A stretch of 35,120 nucleotides of DNA from Clostridia bacterium (GCA_017398585.1 JAFQFS010000178.1:1-35120), one strand, 5' to 3'. Shown: positions 8,558 through 16,417, counted from the first letter of the stretch. A program made the numbers and translations. Notes: generated by a model from the sequence alone, not told the origin.

Positions 8558-11062
8558 ATGAAGAAATTCCTTTCCGCGGCACTCGCCGCACTCCTTCTCG
8601 CCGCTTCCGCAGGCACTGCAGTTTACGCCGCAGACGCCCCGGCAGGCGAAGCGATCAAGGGCACTCCCACCATCGACGGCAAAATCGACGATGCATGGGC
8701 AGGCGCTCCCGTTTATTCCATCGACCGTCTCAAGGACGGCCGCGACACCGGTCTCAAGTCCACGTTCTCCGCAATGTGGGATGACACCGCTCTCTACGTT
8801 CTGATCATCGCAGAAGACTCCGACCACTCCTTCGAAGGCGGTCCTTCCGTCGGCGACGGTATGGAAATCTACCTCGACCTCAACAACGCAAAGACCATGT
8901 CCTTTGACGATGACGGTCAGGCATACTTCGCAATGTGTGCAAACGATGCCGGTACCCTCTCCTACGACGGCTCCGCATACGGCAAAATGATCCTTGAAGA
9001 CGCCGCTTCCGTTGCAATGACCACCGAAGACGGCCGCTACATCTACGAAGCAAAGATCCTCGACGAAGCAATGGAAGTTGAATTCGTCGAAGGCATGCAG
9101 ATCGGCTTTGACATCCAGGTCAACGACCAGGTTTCCGGTGAAACCTCCCGTTCCGGCGCATACGGCTGGAGCGACGACATCAACAAGGCGTGGGAATCCC
9201 CCGAAGTTTACGGTACTCTCACCCTCGCAGGCGGCGCAGCCGCTGAAGCTCCTGCAGCAGCTCCCGCAGCAGGTGAACTCGTAATTGACCCGCTCGACGC
9301 TCCCTACGGCATGAACGTCGAAAAGACCACCTTCGCATACGGTGAAGACATCATGATCACCACCTGGGGTGAAAACACCACCGACTGGGTCGGTATCTAC
9401 CACGCGGAAGAAGACAGTGTTCCCGGCGGCGGCTCCAGCTCCAGACAGTGGTTCTACTGCTATATGTCCGACGGTGACGAACCGTGGAATCTGATGGACG
9501 GCGAAGGCCCGTATGCAGGCGCTCCCCTCGCTCCCGGCAAGTACAATCTGTACTTCTGCTTCAACGACGGCTACGAAATCGGCAAGACCATCGAAATCAC
9601 CGTCCTTGAAGACGGCGCATCCGCAGAAGCAGCAGCTCCCGCAGCCACCGAAGAAGTTGTGATCTACGGTGTTGACTTCAAGGACTGCGGCGAAAACGTC
9701 AACCTCGAATTCCAGCGTTCGGAAAGCGGCATGGGTTCGATCGCACTCAAGCCCCTCGATGCAGCAACCGCAGCAACCTGCTGGTGGGATTTCGAACTTG
9801 ATATCCCCGCAGACGGCACGGTCAAGTTCGTTGTTACCTACGCCGCAAACGGCGACCGTTACATGGACGTAAACTTCAACGGCACCACCCAGAAGGTCAC
9901 CTGCCCGTCCACCGGCGACTTCGGTGTATTCACCACCCTTGAACTCACCTACGAAAACGTAAAGGCCGGCAAGCAGACCCTCCGCTTCGCAGCTCCCGCA
10001 GATTTCAACAACGATGACATCAAGACCCCGAACATTGACTACTTCACCATGTCCGTTGTTCCCTCTGCTGCTGCTGAAACTCCTGCGGCTCCCGCAGAAA
10101 CCACCGCTCCCGCAGCAGCCGATGCAGCATGGGTAACCGAAGGTCTCGCAGCTCTCTACGACGGTGCGAACAACGCAAACGGCAGCCAGGACAAGGAAAC
10201 TTCCACCTGGAAGGACTCCTCCGGCAACGGCATCGACTTCGAAATTGACCTCGACGACTCCAACTACTGGACCGACAACGCATTCCACGCAAATTCCGCA
10301 TGGTGCTACTTCGACGACGCGATCGTTGACGTGGTAAACGGTGAAAAGTTCTCCGTTGAAATCGTATTCGGCGAATTCACCGGCTACGGTGCATCCTTCA
10401 ATACCTTCCTGAACTCCGACAACGACAACTTCGCATGGTTCATCCGCAACGACGGCGACTTCCTTGAATTCAAGAACGCCGGCAATGCAAGACCGAAGGT
10501 TGCAGGCGGTATGGACTTCGTAAACAACTCCACTCTCACCATCACTTTCGACTTCGACGCATGTGAAGCAAACATGTACGTTGACGGTACCCTCATCGAC
10601 CAGCAGTTCCCTGTATCCACGGTCGGTGCGGACACCATGTTCCTCGCTCACGCGGACGCATCCCGTAACTGGGAAGCAGACGTACACTGCATCCGTTTCT
10701 ACAACACCGTTCTCACCGCAGACCAGATCGCTGCAAACGTTGCTGCCGACCAGGCGAAGTACTTCACCGCAGCTGCTCCCGTTGAAGAAGCTCCTGCTGT
10801 CGAAGAAACTCCCGTTGTTGAAGAAACTCCTGTAGTTGAAGAAACCCCTGTAGTTGAAGAAACTCCTGTGGAAGAAGTTCCCGCTGAAGAACCCGCTGAA
10901 GAAGAAGTTCCCGCTGAAGAACCTGCGGAAGAACCCGCTGCAGAAGAAGAAACCGTGGAAGCTCCCGCAGAAGCTCCTGAAACCTTCGACTTCGGTGTGA
11001 TCGCCGCTGTTGCTGCCATCGTATCCGCAGCAGGCTACGCGCTCTCCAGAAAGTTCAGATAA
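8558..11062 (+). CDS. Exported multidomain carbohydrate-binding surface protein with C-terminal membrane anchor
   Basis: An 834-residue protein with a signal peptide (KK start, cleavage likely after AVYA at residue 24). Domains in order: CBM9-like (about 35-215, GTPTIDGKIDDAW); an Ig-like domain with TTDWVGIYH (about 240-355); a CBM6/35-like beta-sandwich (about 365-515); a LamG/concanavalin-like domain (about 535-745, GLAALYDG, SSGNGIDF); a Pro/Glu/Val-rich stalk with tandem repeats (746-808); a membrane helix and an RKFR tail. No catalytic domain is seen, so it is probably a binding or scaffold protein that holds polysaccharide at the cell surface. GGAGG sits 5 bases before this ATG; an ATG at 8546 overlaps that site and is less likely. 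The strong promoter and biased codon use suggest high expression. Confidence 0.85.
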   Translation: MKKFLSAALAALLLAASAGTAVYAADAPAGEAIKGTPTIDGKIDDAWAGAPVYSIDRLKDGRDTGLKSTFSAMWDDTALYVLIIAEDSDHSFEGGPSVGDGMEIYLDLNNAKTMSFDDDGQAYFAMCANDAGTLSYDGSAYGKMILEDAASVAMTTEDGRYIYEAKILDEAMEVEFVEGMQIGFDIQVNDQVSGETSRSGAYGWSDDINKAWESPEVYGTLTLAGGAAAEAPAAAPAAGELVIDPLDAPYGMNVEKTTFAYGEDIMITTWGENTTDWVGIYHAEEDSVPGGGSSSRQWFYCYMSDGDEPWNLMDGEGPYAGAPLAPGKYNLYFCFNDGYEIGKTIEITVLEDGASAEAAAPAATEEVVIYGVDFKDCGENVNLEFQRSESGMGSIALKPLDAATAATCWWDFELDIPADGTVKFVVTYAANGDRYMDVNFNGTTQKVTCPSTGDFGVFTTLELTYENVKAGKQTLRFAAPADFNNDDIKTPNIDYFTMSVVPSAAAETPAAPAETTAPAAADAAWVTEGLAALYDGANNANGSQDKETSTWKDSSGNGIDFEIDLDDSNYWTDNAFHANSAWCYFDDAIVDVVNGEKFSVEIVFGEFTGYGASFNTFLNSDNDNFAWFIRNDGDFLEFKNAGNARPKVAGGMDFVNNSTLTITFDFDACEANMYVDGTLIDQQFPVSTVGADTMFLAHADASRNWEADVHCIRFYNTVLTADQIAANVAADQAKYFTAAAPVEEAPAVEETPVVEETPVVEETPVVEETPVEEVPAEEPAEEEVPAEEPAEEPAAEEETVEAPAEAPETFDFGVIAAVAAIVSAAGYALSRKFR
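10793..10864 (+). repeat. Four 18-bp tandem repeats in the surface-protein stalk
   Basis: Four in-frame units encode P-(A/V)-V-E-E-T and then pass into irregular PAEEPAEE sequence. This is a low-complexity wall-spanning stalk just before the membrane anchor. Copy number may vary between strains by slippage. Confidence 0.85.
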
Positions 11063-11077
11063 AAATCCATAACCACA

Positions 11078-11112
11078 CGGGAGGAGGCGGCCATCGCCCC
11101 CTCCCGCTTTTT
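11078..11112 (+). terminator. Terminator after the carbohydrate-binding surface protein
   Basis: Stem CGGGAGGAGGCG with CGCCCCCTCCCG (one mismatch) followed by CTTTTT. The GDPD gene begins 22 bases later, so the two genes may be linked by read-through or the second may have weak independent transcription. Confidence 0.75.
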
Positions 11113-11133
11113 CACAGAAAAGGATGTGAATCC

Positions 11134-13095
11134 ATGAAACTGACTCACAAACTCCTCTCCGGTGCCCTCGCGTTCCTGCTTTCCGCCGTCCTGATCGTAC
11201 CCGCGTCCGCCGCCGATATCCGCATCGCCGATATCCCCGAATCGAACGTCTTCACCGCACCGACCCTCGTCACCGAAATCGACACAAAGGCAGAACTTGA
11301 CGCCATCGCATCGACCGGTCCCAACACCGCAATTTTTACGATCGGCGACAGCGGCGAGGTCATCCTCGCGGACGGCACCTCCGCCGGTACACCGACCGAA
11401 ATTTCCAGCCTCTGCGGAACGACGATCCCCGCCTATGAAGTTTCCACGGAAGCCGCCCTGAACGCACTCATCGCAGACCTCGAAGCGAACGAAGTCCGCG
11501 ACTTCTTCCTTGTCTCCGAAAACAACGAACTCCTTCACACCGCGATCGACAAATACATCTGGTGCCGCACCGTTCTCCGCGTGACCGACAAATACAAGAC
11601 CGCCGACGGCACCTATGACCTCATGAAAATCCGCGGCGACGCCAACTCCGTCGGCTGTCACGTTGTGATCCTCCCCGAAGAGATCTCCGACCGCTATCAC
11701 GCCGATTATCTCGAACGTCGTCTCGTCGGCGTATGGACGACCGCTCCCGAAACCGAATACGGCAACATGGCGGCGATCCTCTCCGGCGGCAACGGCATCG
11801 TCACAAAAGATATCCCCGGTGCCAAGACCGCGCTCACCGAAAACTTCGAAAAGAATACTATGACCCGTCAGATCCTGATCATCGGTCACCGCGGTATGCC
11901 CGGTTCCTATCCGGAAAACACGATCGAAGGTTCCCTCTTTGCCATCGAAGCCGGTGCGGATATCGTTGAAAACGACATCTACATCACCAAAGACGGCGTG
12001 ATCGTTGCAATGCACGACGGCGACATCAGCCGTACGACCAACGGCGCGGGCAACGTTGAAAGCTTCACCCTCGCCCAGCTGAAGGAATTCCTCGTCGACA
12101 CGCATGCCGCCCACACCGACTGGCGTATCCCGACTCTTGAGGAATACTTCATCGAGTGGAAAAAGCTCGACAAGACCAAGCAGCTCTTTGTTGAAATCAA
12201 GTCCGGCAAAGCGGAACTGATCGACGAATTCATCCGTCTTGTGAAAGAATACGACATCGCGGATCAGGTCAGCGTCATCACCTTCTCCCAGGACCAGATC
12301 ATCCGCCTGCACGAGGCATTCCCGGAAATGTCCATCGGCTACCTCACGAGCGGCGTGATCAACGACAACACCGAACAGTGTTTCAAGAGCATCATCCGCA
12401 GCGTCCAGAAGCTTGAAACCACCTTCAACCATAACCTTGACGGCATCACAAAGGAATATTTCGGTCAGCTCAATGCACACGGCATCACGCACTGGCCGTG
12501 GACGTACCGCGACCAGGCGCAGTTCATCCAGCACTTCCTGACCGGCATCAACGGCATGACGACAGACTATTCCAACTGGATCGGCGAGACCGTGAAGTAC
12601 TGTTATACAGGTGAAGGACTCCAGACAACCGAACTGACCCTCACCGAAGGGGAAACGCTCGAAAACGTCTTCCGCACGATGACCTACAACGGCGCGGACA
12701 AGGCGGCCGGCGAGATCCGGATCGTCTCCGGTGACTGCGTGACCGCAGACGGCAACACCCTTACCGCGACAGCGGCAGGGGAAGCGTACATCTACGCGAC
12801 CTACACCACAGCGATTGTCACCAAGCCGATGCGTGCGACGAGCGACCTCATCAAGGTAACGGTCAATCCGAAACCGGCGGAAGAAACGCCGGATGCTGCG
12901 GAAGCGGTAGACGACGGTTCGCCCGCAGACGACGTCTCCGGCGCGGAAACTCCCGCCGATACCACAGCGGAACCGGACATCGTGGACATTCCCGACAAAA
13001 CGGTTTCCGGCGGCGCAGTTGCCGGAATCACGGCGGCGGCTGTTGCGGCAGCCGGAGTCCTGACAGGGCTCTTCATCAAGACCCGCAAGAAGTGA
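11134..13095 (+). CDS. Exported membrane-anchored glycerophosphodiester phosphodiesterase-domain protein
   Basis: A 653-residue protein with an N-terminal signal peptide (about residues 1-27, PASA end). A mixed alpha/beta N-terminal region of unknown role spans about 28-245. A GDPD domain follows at about 246-495 with the expected residues: His252-Arg-Gly, PENT (260-263), Glu279-x-Asp281 and His294-Asp295. Such enzymes hydrolyse glycerophosphodiesters to glycerol-3-phosphate and an alcohol, possibly here on lipid or teichoic-acid material outside the membrane. A bacterial Ig-like domain (about 510-590), an acidic Ala/Pro/Glu stalk, a membrane helix and a KTRKK tail complete it. AAAAGGATGTG precedes the ATG. 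The architecture parallels the upstream surface protein. Confidence 0.87.
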   Translation: MKLTHKLLSGALAFLLSAVLIVPASAADIRIADIPESNVFTAPTLVTEIDTKAELDAIASTGPNTAIFTIGDSGEVILADGTSAGTPTEISSLCGTTIPAYEVSTEAALNALIADLEANEVRDFFLVSENNELLHTAIDKYIWCRTVLRVTDKYKTADGTYDLMKIRGDANSVGCHVVILPEEISDRYHADYLERRLVGVWTTAPETEYGNMAAILSGGNGIVTKDIPGAKTALTENFEKNTMTRQILIIGHRGMPGSYPENTIEGSLFAIEAGADIVENDIYITKDGVIVAMHDGDISRTTNGAGNVESFTLAQLKEFLVDTHAAHTDWRIPTLEEYFIEWKKLDKTKQLFVEIKSGKAELIDEFIRLVKEYDIADQVSVITFSQDQIIRLHEAFPEMSIGYLTSGVINDNTEQCFKSIIRSVQKLETTFNHNLDGITKEYFGQLNAHGITHWPWTYRDQAQFIQHFLTGINGMTTDYSNWIGETVKYCYTGEGLQTTELTLTEGETLENVFRTMTYNGADKAAGEIRIVSGDCVTADGNTLTATAAGEAYIYATYTTAIVTKPMRATSDLIKVTVNPKPAEETPDAAEAVDDGSPADDVSGAETPADTTAEPDIVDIPDKTVSGGAVAGITAAAVAAAGVLTGLFIKTRKK

Positions 13096-13101
13096 TTGTT
13101 G

Positions 13102-13217
13102 GATTTGGGATTTTCCAAATCGTTCGTTTGATTTATAAGGTAGAAAAAAGCTCCTGCGGGAGCTTTTTTCTACCTTCCACGCCGCAGGCGTGCAATCCCC
13201 GCATAGCAAAGCTATGC
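13102..13217. repeat. Row of four perfect hairpins, including a terminator
   Basis: Four consecutive inverted repeats: GATTTGG/CCAAATC (13102-13121), the 16-bp stem at 13139-13174, CACGCC-GCA-GGCGTG (13178-13192) and GCATAGC-AAA-GCTATGC (13201-13217). Only the second has the features of a terminator. The GCAAAGC apex of the fourth resembles the second hairpin of repeat copy R1. Confidence 0.75.
13139..13174. terminator. Strong terminator after the GDPD gene
   Basis: Perfect 16-bp stem GGTAGAAAAAAGCTCC/GGAGCTTTTTTCTACC with a TGCG loop and internal T-run. It can work on either strand. Confidence 0.85.
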
Positions 13218-13294
13218 AAAAACCTCAAAAAAACGCGATTTCGTGAGCTTTCATAGTGATAAATCAAAATAATCGGATTTTTTCAAAAAAGGGC

Positions 13295-13323
13295 TTGACA
13301 AACGGGAGACAGAGTGGTATAAT
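13295..13323 (+). promoter_or_regulatory. rplM-rpsI promoter
   Basis: Perfect TTGACA (13295-13300), 17-bp spacer, perfect TATAAT (13318-13323). The leader to the rplM ATG is about 50 bases. Its end contains TTAATC-GGAG-GATTAA, a hairpin that would hold the core of the ribosome site in its loop. Confidence 0.92.
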
Positions 13324-13380
13324 CTCAGCGTTCGAGAAAATTTTCAAATTAATTGTAGTTTTAATCGGAGGATTAACAGT

Positions 13381-13815
13381 ATGTCCACATACATGGCTAA
13401 GCCCGAAACGGTTGAACGCGGCTGGTATATCATCGACGCAGCCGGCAAGCCGCTCGGTAAGACCGCTGCTACTGCAGCTAACATTCTTCGCGGTAAGCAT
13501 CGTCCGGAATTTACTCCCCACGTTGACTGCGGTGAATTCGTTGTAATCATCAACTGCGACAAGGCAGTTCTCACTGGTAAGAAGCTCGACCAGAAGTTCT
13601 ATCGTACCCACTCCGGCTATATCGGCGGCCTCAAGGAAATCAGCTACCGTAAGCTCATGGCTACCCGTCCGGAATTCGCTATGGAACTCGCTGTAAAGGG
13701 TATGCTCCCGCATAACTCCATCGGCGCTAAGTCTATCACCAGACTGAAGGCATATGCAGGTTCCGAACACAAGCAGCAGGCTCAGAAGCCCGTTCCGTAC
13801 GAAGTTGAACTGTAA
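13381..13815 (+). CDS. rplM: 50S ribosomal protein L13
   Basis: A 144-residue match to bacterial L13 over its full length, with the family signatures [39 protein letters not shown] and the MLPHNSIG segment. L13 is an early assembly protein of the large ribosomal subunit that contacts 23S rRNA. CGGAGG (13366-13371) lies 9 bases before the ATG. It is co-transcribed with rpsI 20 bases downstream, the standard bacterial pair, from a consensus promoter. Confidence 0.98.
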   Translation: MSTYMAKPETVERGWYIIDAAGKPLGKTAATAANILRGKHRPEFTPHVDCGEFVVIINCDKAVLTGKKLDQKFYRTHSGYIGGLKEISYRKLMATRPEFAMELAVKGMLPHNSIGAKSITRLKAYAGSEHKQQAQKPVPYEVEL

Positions 13816-13835
13816 GAAAGGTCAGGTAGAAATTA

Positions 13836-14237
13836 ATGTATACAAGTGCTAAGCCTTATTTCTATGGTACCGGCAGAAGAAAGAGCTCTGTAGCTCGCGT
13901 TCGTCTCTATCCCGGCACCGGCAAGATCACCATCAACGGTCGTGACATCGACGATTACTTCGGACTTGAAACCCTCAAGCTCGTTATCAACCAGCCCTTC
14001 GGCGTAACCGGTACTGCAGGTAAGTTTGACATCGTTGCAAACGTTCGCGGCGGCGGTATCTCCGGCCAGGCAGGCGCAATCCGTCACGGTGTATCCCGCG
14101 CTCTCCTTCTCGCTGACGAATCCTATCGTCCGATGCTCAAGAAGTCCGGCTTCCTCACCAGAGACCCTCGTATGAAGGAAAGAAAGAAGTACGGTCTCAA
14201 GGCAGCTCGCCGCGCATCCCAGTTCTCCAAGAGATAA
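13836..14237 (+). CDS. rpsI: 30S ribosomal protein S9
   Basis: A 133-residue match to bacterial S9. It has the N-terminal [15 protein letters not shown], the central [20 protein letters not shown] and the invariant C-terminal QFSKR, the tail that reaches the P-site tRNA. AAAGG in the gap after rplM provides its ribosome site. It forms an operon with rplM and ends at a hairpin terminator 24 bases downstream. Confidence 0.98.
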   Translation: MYTSAKPYFYGTGRRKSSVARVRLYPGTGKITINGRDIDDYFGLETLKLVINQPFGVTGTAGKFDIVANVRGGGISGQAGAIRHGVSRALLLADESYRPMLKKSGFLTRDPRMKERKKYGLKAARRASQFSKR

Positions 14238-14261
14238 TTATTCCCGAATGGGAGTTATCGC

Positions 14262-14292
14262 ACAGCACTCACTTATGTGGGTGCTGTTTTTG
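14262..14292 (+). terminator. rpsI terminator
   Basis: Stem ACAGCACTCAC with GTGGGTGCTGT (one mismatch) followed by a TTTTTG run, 24 bases after the rpsI stop. Confidence 0.85.
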
Positions 14293-14344
14293 TTATCAAA
14301 CGGATAAGATGGCTGAAAGTATTGAAAAAGACCTCATTTAAGCG

Positions 14345-14390
14345 ATAGAACGGAACGAAAAGCAATTTTCGTTCCGTTCTATTTATTTAT
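14345..14390. terminator. Second hairpin after rpsI, possible bidirectional terminator
   Basis: Perfect 17-bp stem ATAGAACGGAACGAAAA/TTTTCGTTCCGTTCTAT with a GCAA loop and a T-rich tail. It marks the boundary where the sequence becomes A/T-rich, at the start of the accessory block. Confidence 0.75.
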
Positions 14391-14471
14391 TCACATTATT
14401 GTGATATAATGATACCAATTCGATAAACTTGAATTTTTCGAACAGCAATCCATATTTTTTCCAAAAAGGTA

Positions 14472-14502
14472 TTGACTCTCACGCTCCGTCATAGTGTATA
14501 CT
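14472..14502 (+). promoter_or_regulatory. MerR-type promoter with 19-bp spacer
   Basis: -35 TTGACT (14472-14477) and -10 TATACT (14497-14502) are separated by 19 bp. That spacing is typical of promoters activated by MerR-family proteins through DNA distortion. The spacer has an imperfect dyad, CTCACG...CGTCAT. It directly precedes the MerR/TipAS gene, so autoregulation is likely. Confidence 0.75.
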
Positions 14503-14522
14503 TTTGTTGTGAGGTGATGAAA

Positions 14523-15251
14523 TTGAAAATGCTAATTAAAGAATTTGCCGATTTCACGGGTGTAAGTGTGCGCACACTGCATTATTACGATGAAATAGGA
14601 TTGTTGATGCCAGCCTTTGTTGACAAAACTACAGGCTATCGCTTTTACGATGAAAAATCTTTTCTTCGTATGCAAGAGATTCTCTTTTACCGTGAACTCG
14701 ACTTTTCCTTAAAGAGCATTGGAGAGATTTTGTCATCCCCGAATTATGACAAAAGCAAGGCGCTAACCGAGCAAAAACACCTCCTCACACTCAAAAAAGA
14801 GCGGTTAGAGCGGTTAATTTCTGCTATTGACGGTGCCGTGAAAGGAGAAAATGTTATGAAAGCATTTGACAACAGCGAATTTGAAAAGCACAAGGCTGAA
14901 GCCAAAGAAAAATGGGGTAAAACGGATGCGTACAAGGAATACGCAGAACGGACTAAGGATTACTCCAAACAGAAGTGGAATGAAATTGCCGAGGGAATGG
15001 ACCATATTATGGCAGAGTTTGCACTCTGCATGAAAAAGGACGAAAGTCCTAATTCCGCTAAAGCACAAAGCCTTGTAAAAATGCTGCAGAACTATATTAC
15101 TGAGAATTACTATCTTTGTACAAACGAAATTTTGGCAGGTCTCGGTCAGATGTATGTAGCGGACGAACGCTTTATGAACAATATTGATAAGCACGCTGAT
15201 GGTACAGCAGCGTTTATCTGTGAAGCAATAGAAGTCTATTGCGGCAAGTAA
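14523..15251 (+). CDS. MerR-family regulator with TipAS effector domain
   Basis: About 242 residues. The N-terminal MerR winged helix-turn-helix (FTGVSVRTLHYYDEIGLLMP, then the GYRFYDEKSFLRMQEI wing) is followed by a coiled-coil dimer helix. From about residue 115 a TipA-S/Mta-like domain (EKWGKTDAYKEYAERTKDYS) follows, which in relatives binds peptide antibiotics or other drugs. GAGGTG (14511-14516) supports a TTG start at 14523 or an ATG at 14529. Any start further upstream would lie in the promoter. Codon use is A/T-ending, unlike the neighbouring genes, which suggests horizontal acquisition. No obvious drug-efflux target adjoins it; its own promoter is the visible candidate target. Confidence 0.9.
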   Translation: MKMLIKEFADFTGVSVRTLHYYDEIGLLMPAFVDKTTGYRFYDEKSFLRMQEILFYRELDFSLKSIGEILSSPNYDKSKALTEQKHLLTLKKERLERLISAIDGAVKGENVMKAFDNSEFEKHKAEAKEKWGKTDAYKEYAERTKDYSKQKWNEIAEGMDHIMAEFALCMKKDESPNSAKAQSLVKMLQNYITENYYLCTNEILAGLGQMYVADERFMNNIDKHADGTAAFICEAIEVYCGK

Positions 15252-15336
15252 ATCCAATTTGTCGAATAGTACGGGTGTTAATCTTGGTGTGAGTTTGGTG
15301 CTAATTTGGTGCAACATTCTATGAGGCAGTACCCAA

Positions 15337-15393
15337 AATATCAAACGATATGCGATTACGCCCCCACAATATCCCACGATATGAGCGTTACGC
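15337..15393. repeat. Two imperfect direct repeats, 31-bp period
   Basis: AATATC-N3-ACGATATGCG-ATTACGC at 15337-15361 recurs as AATATC-N2-ACGATATGAGCG-TTACGC at 15368-15393. A further ACGATAT follows at 15394. The units could be protein-binding sites; there are too few for a CRISPR. Confidence 0.55.
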
Positions 15394-15505
15394 ACGATAT
15401 AAAACACTGTGAAATACCAATGCAAAAACTCCAAGAGATAAGTTCGCCCTGGCGGGTGTACGAATTTCTCGGGTCTTGGCTGCACAACCAAACCGAACCG
15501 ACAAA

Positions 15506-15534
15506 CCGTCCGATTCACTTCGGACGGTTTTTTG
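15506..15534 (+). terminator. Hairpin terminator in the accessory block
   Basis: CCGTCCGA-TTCACT-TCGGACGG followed by six T residues. No gene ends close upstream, so it may belong to an untranslated RNA or to a lost gene. Confidence 0.75.
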
Positions 15535-15539
15535 TTTTT

Positions 15540-15568
15540 CCGGCGTGAATTGTAAATGTTCACGCCGG
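15540..15568. terminator. Second hairpin, perfect 10-bp stem
   Basis: CCGGCGTGAA...TTCACGCCGG with a 9-base loop and a T-rich tail on the plus strand. It lies 5 bases after the previous terminator. Confidence 0.6.
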
Positions 15569-15726
15569 TCTATTTGTTTTTTTACATTTTTATGGTAAAA
15601 TAGAATTGATTCGATCAACTTACAGATTAAAATTTCCTACTGTTCTCCGAAAGTTGCGCGATAGTTGGTGGATGTAACCTGATTTTTCTGATAAAATATG
15701 CTTACCAATCATGGAGGTGTATGATA

Positions 15727-16113
15727 ATGAACCCGATTGCTTATCAAATATTTCATACGGTTTGGCAAGTATTTAATGTTGTTTTGATAGCCTTTGCAGG
15801 TACGGTAAGTGTATATCTCATTATTCTTTTAATAAAAGTTCTCCGAAAATATCTGCAATCTTCAAACCCCGGAAGCGAGAAATCAATTATTAAAAAATCA
15901 TTGGGAGAAATCATAAAAGAGTATCGTATGAACTGTAATATGACACAGGAATTTGTCGCAGAAAGTCTTGGCGTGAGCAGACAGGCAGTCTCGAAATGGG
16001 AAAGCGGTGTAACATCCCCCAGCACATCCAATCTGTTTGCACTCGCAAAGTTGTTTAATGTTTCAGCCGAAGAATTAATCCATAAAGTGAATACAGGAGA
16101 TTCTCATCCTTAA
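15727..16113 (+). CDS. Membrane-tethered XRE-family transcriptional regulator
   Basis: A 128-residue protein. One membrane helix at about 14-38 (VFNVVLIAFAGTVSVYLIIL) is followed by a linker and a complete XRE/Cro helix-turn-helix at about 58-115, including MTQEFVAESLGVSRQAVSKWE. The DNA-binding domain would face the cytoplasm from the inner face of the membrane. GGAGGTG ends 7 bases before the ATG at 15727, so this start is preferred over the ATG at 15721. A small membrane protein gene begins 28 bases after its stop, and the two probably act together. A/T-rich codon use matches the MerR gene rather than the flanking chromosome. Target genes are unknown. Confidence 0.85.
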   Translation: MNPIAYQIFHTVWQVFNVVLIAFAGTVSVYLIILLIKVLRKYLQSSNPGSEKSIIKKSLGEIIKEYRMNCNMTQEFVAESLGVSRQAVSKWESGVTSPSTSNLFALAKLFNVSAEELIHKVNTGDSHP

Positions 16114-16141
16114 TAAAAGAAAAATCCAAGGAGGTACCCGC

Positions 16142-16387
16142 ATGAACCTGACCTACAAAGCACAGCTGATCCTCTCTCTCATTCTCATCCTCCTCGCAAA
16201 CATCCTCACAGAAATCCTGTATCACTGGATTTACCGGAGTGCCGGCTTCATTCTCTGCGGTCTGCTCTGGATCGTTCACCCCGTCCTGCCGCACGGTGCC
16301 GAAGTATCAAAAAGAACCCTGCTATGGGTACGGATCGCAGGAATTCTCCTCATCCTTATCGGCATTTTTACAAGAGTACATATTTAA
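16142..16387 (+). CDS. Small membrane protein
   Basis: An 81-residue protein with three predicted membrane segments (ILSLILILLANILTEILY, AGFILCGLLWIVHPVL, VRIAGILLILIGIF). AAGGAGGT (16128-16135) is 6 bases before the ATG. It follows the membrane-tethered XRE regulator by 28 bases and precedes a VanZ-like gene by 30, so the three may be co-transcribed. No family was recognised. It could modulate the tethered regulator. Confidence 0.75.
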   Translation: MNLTYKAQLILSLILILLANILTEILYHWIYRSAGFILCGLLWIVHPVLPHGAEVSKRTLLWVRIAGILLILIGIFTRVHI

Positions 16388-16417
16388 CTGTTCCAAATCC
16401 GATGTACGGAGGTTTTC

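Larger units (their letters stand above)
15252..15726. other. Gene-free A/T-rich gap with short tandem repeats and two hairpins
   Basis: A 475-base interval with no convincing gene. It holds three TTGGTG boxes at an 11-bp period (15284-15311), two imperfect 26-base direct repeats at a 31-bp period (15337-15361 and 15368-15393) and two strong hairpins (15506-15534, 15540-15568). Together with the A/T-rich genes on either side, it may be the remains of a mobile element, but no integrase, transposase or attachment pair was recognised. Confidence 0.45.

Noticed and set aside
8399-10687. A 762-codon open frame on the minus strand
   Set aside because: It mirrors the surface-protein gene on the plus strand. 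The product is a Val/Gly/Cys-rich string with no domain, and the plus-strand gene has a promoter, ribosome site, signal peptide and domains.
11035-13209. A 724-codon open frame antisense to the GDPD gene
   Set aside because: It crosses terminator hairpins and has no recognisable domain.
14472-14522. Upstream extension of the MerR coding region
   Set aside because: This stretch holds the -35 and -10 of the promoter and would not be translated.
15337-15393. Short CRISPR array
   Set aside because: There are only two imperfect repeat units, the intervals are far too short to be spacers, and no cas gene is present.
14814-15563. Minus-strand frame that could be the end of an integrase
   Set aside because: The C-terminal part has a repetitive Lys/Thr/Leu/Pro look sometimes seen at integrase ends, but no catalytic residues. 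Most of the frame overlaps the MerR gene.
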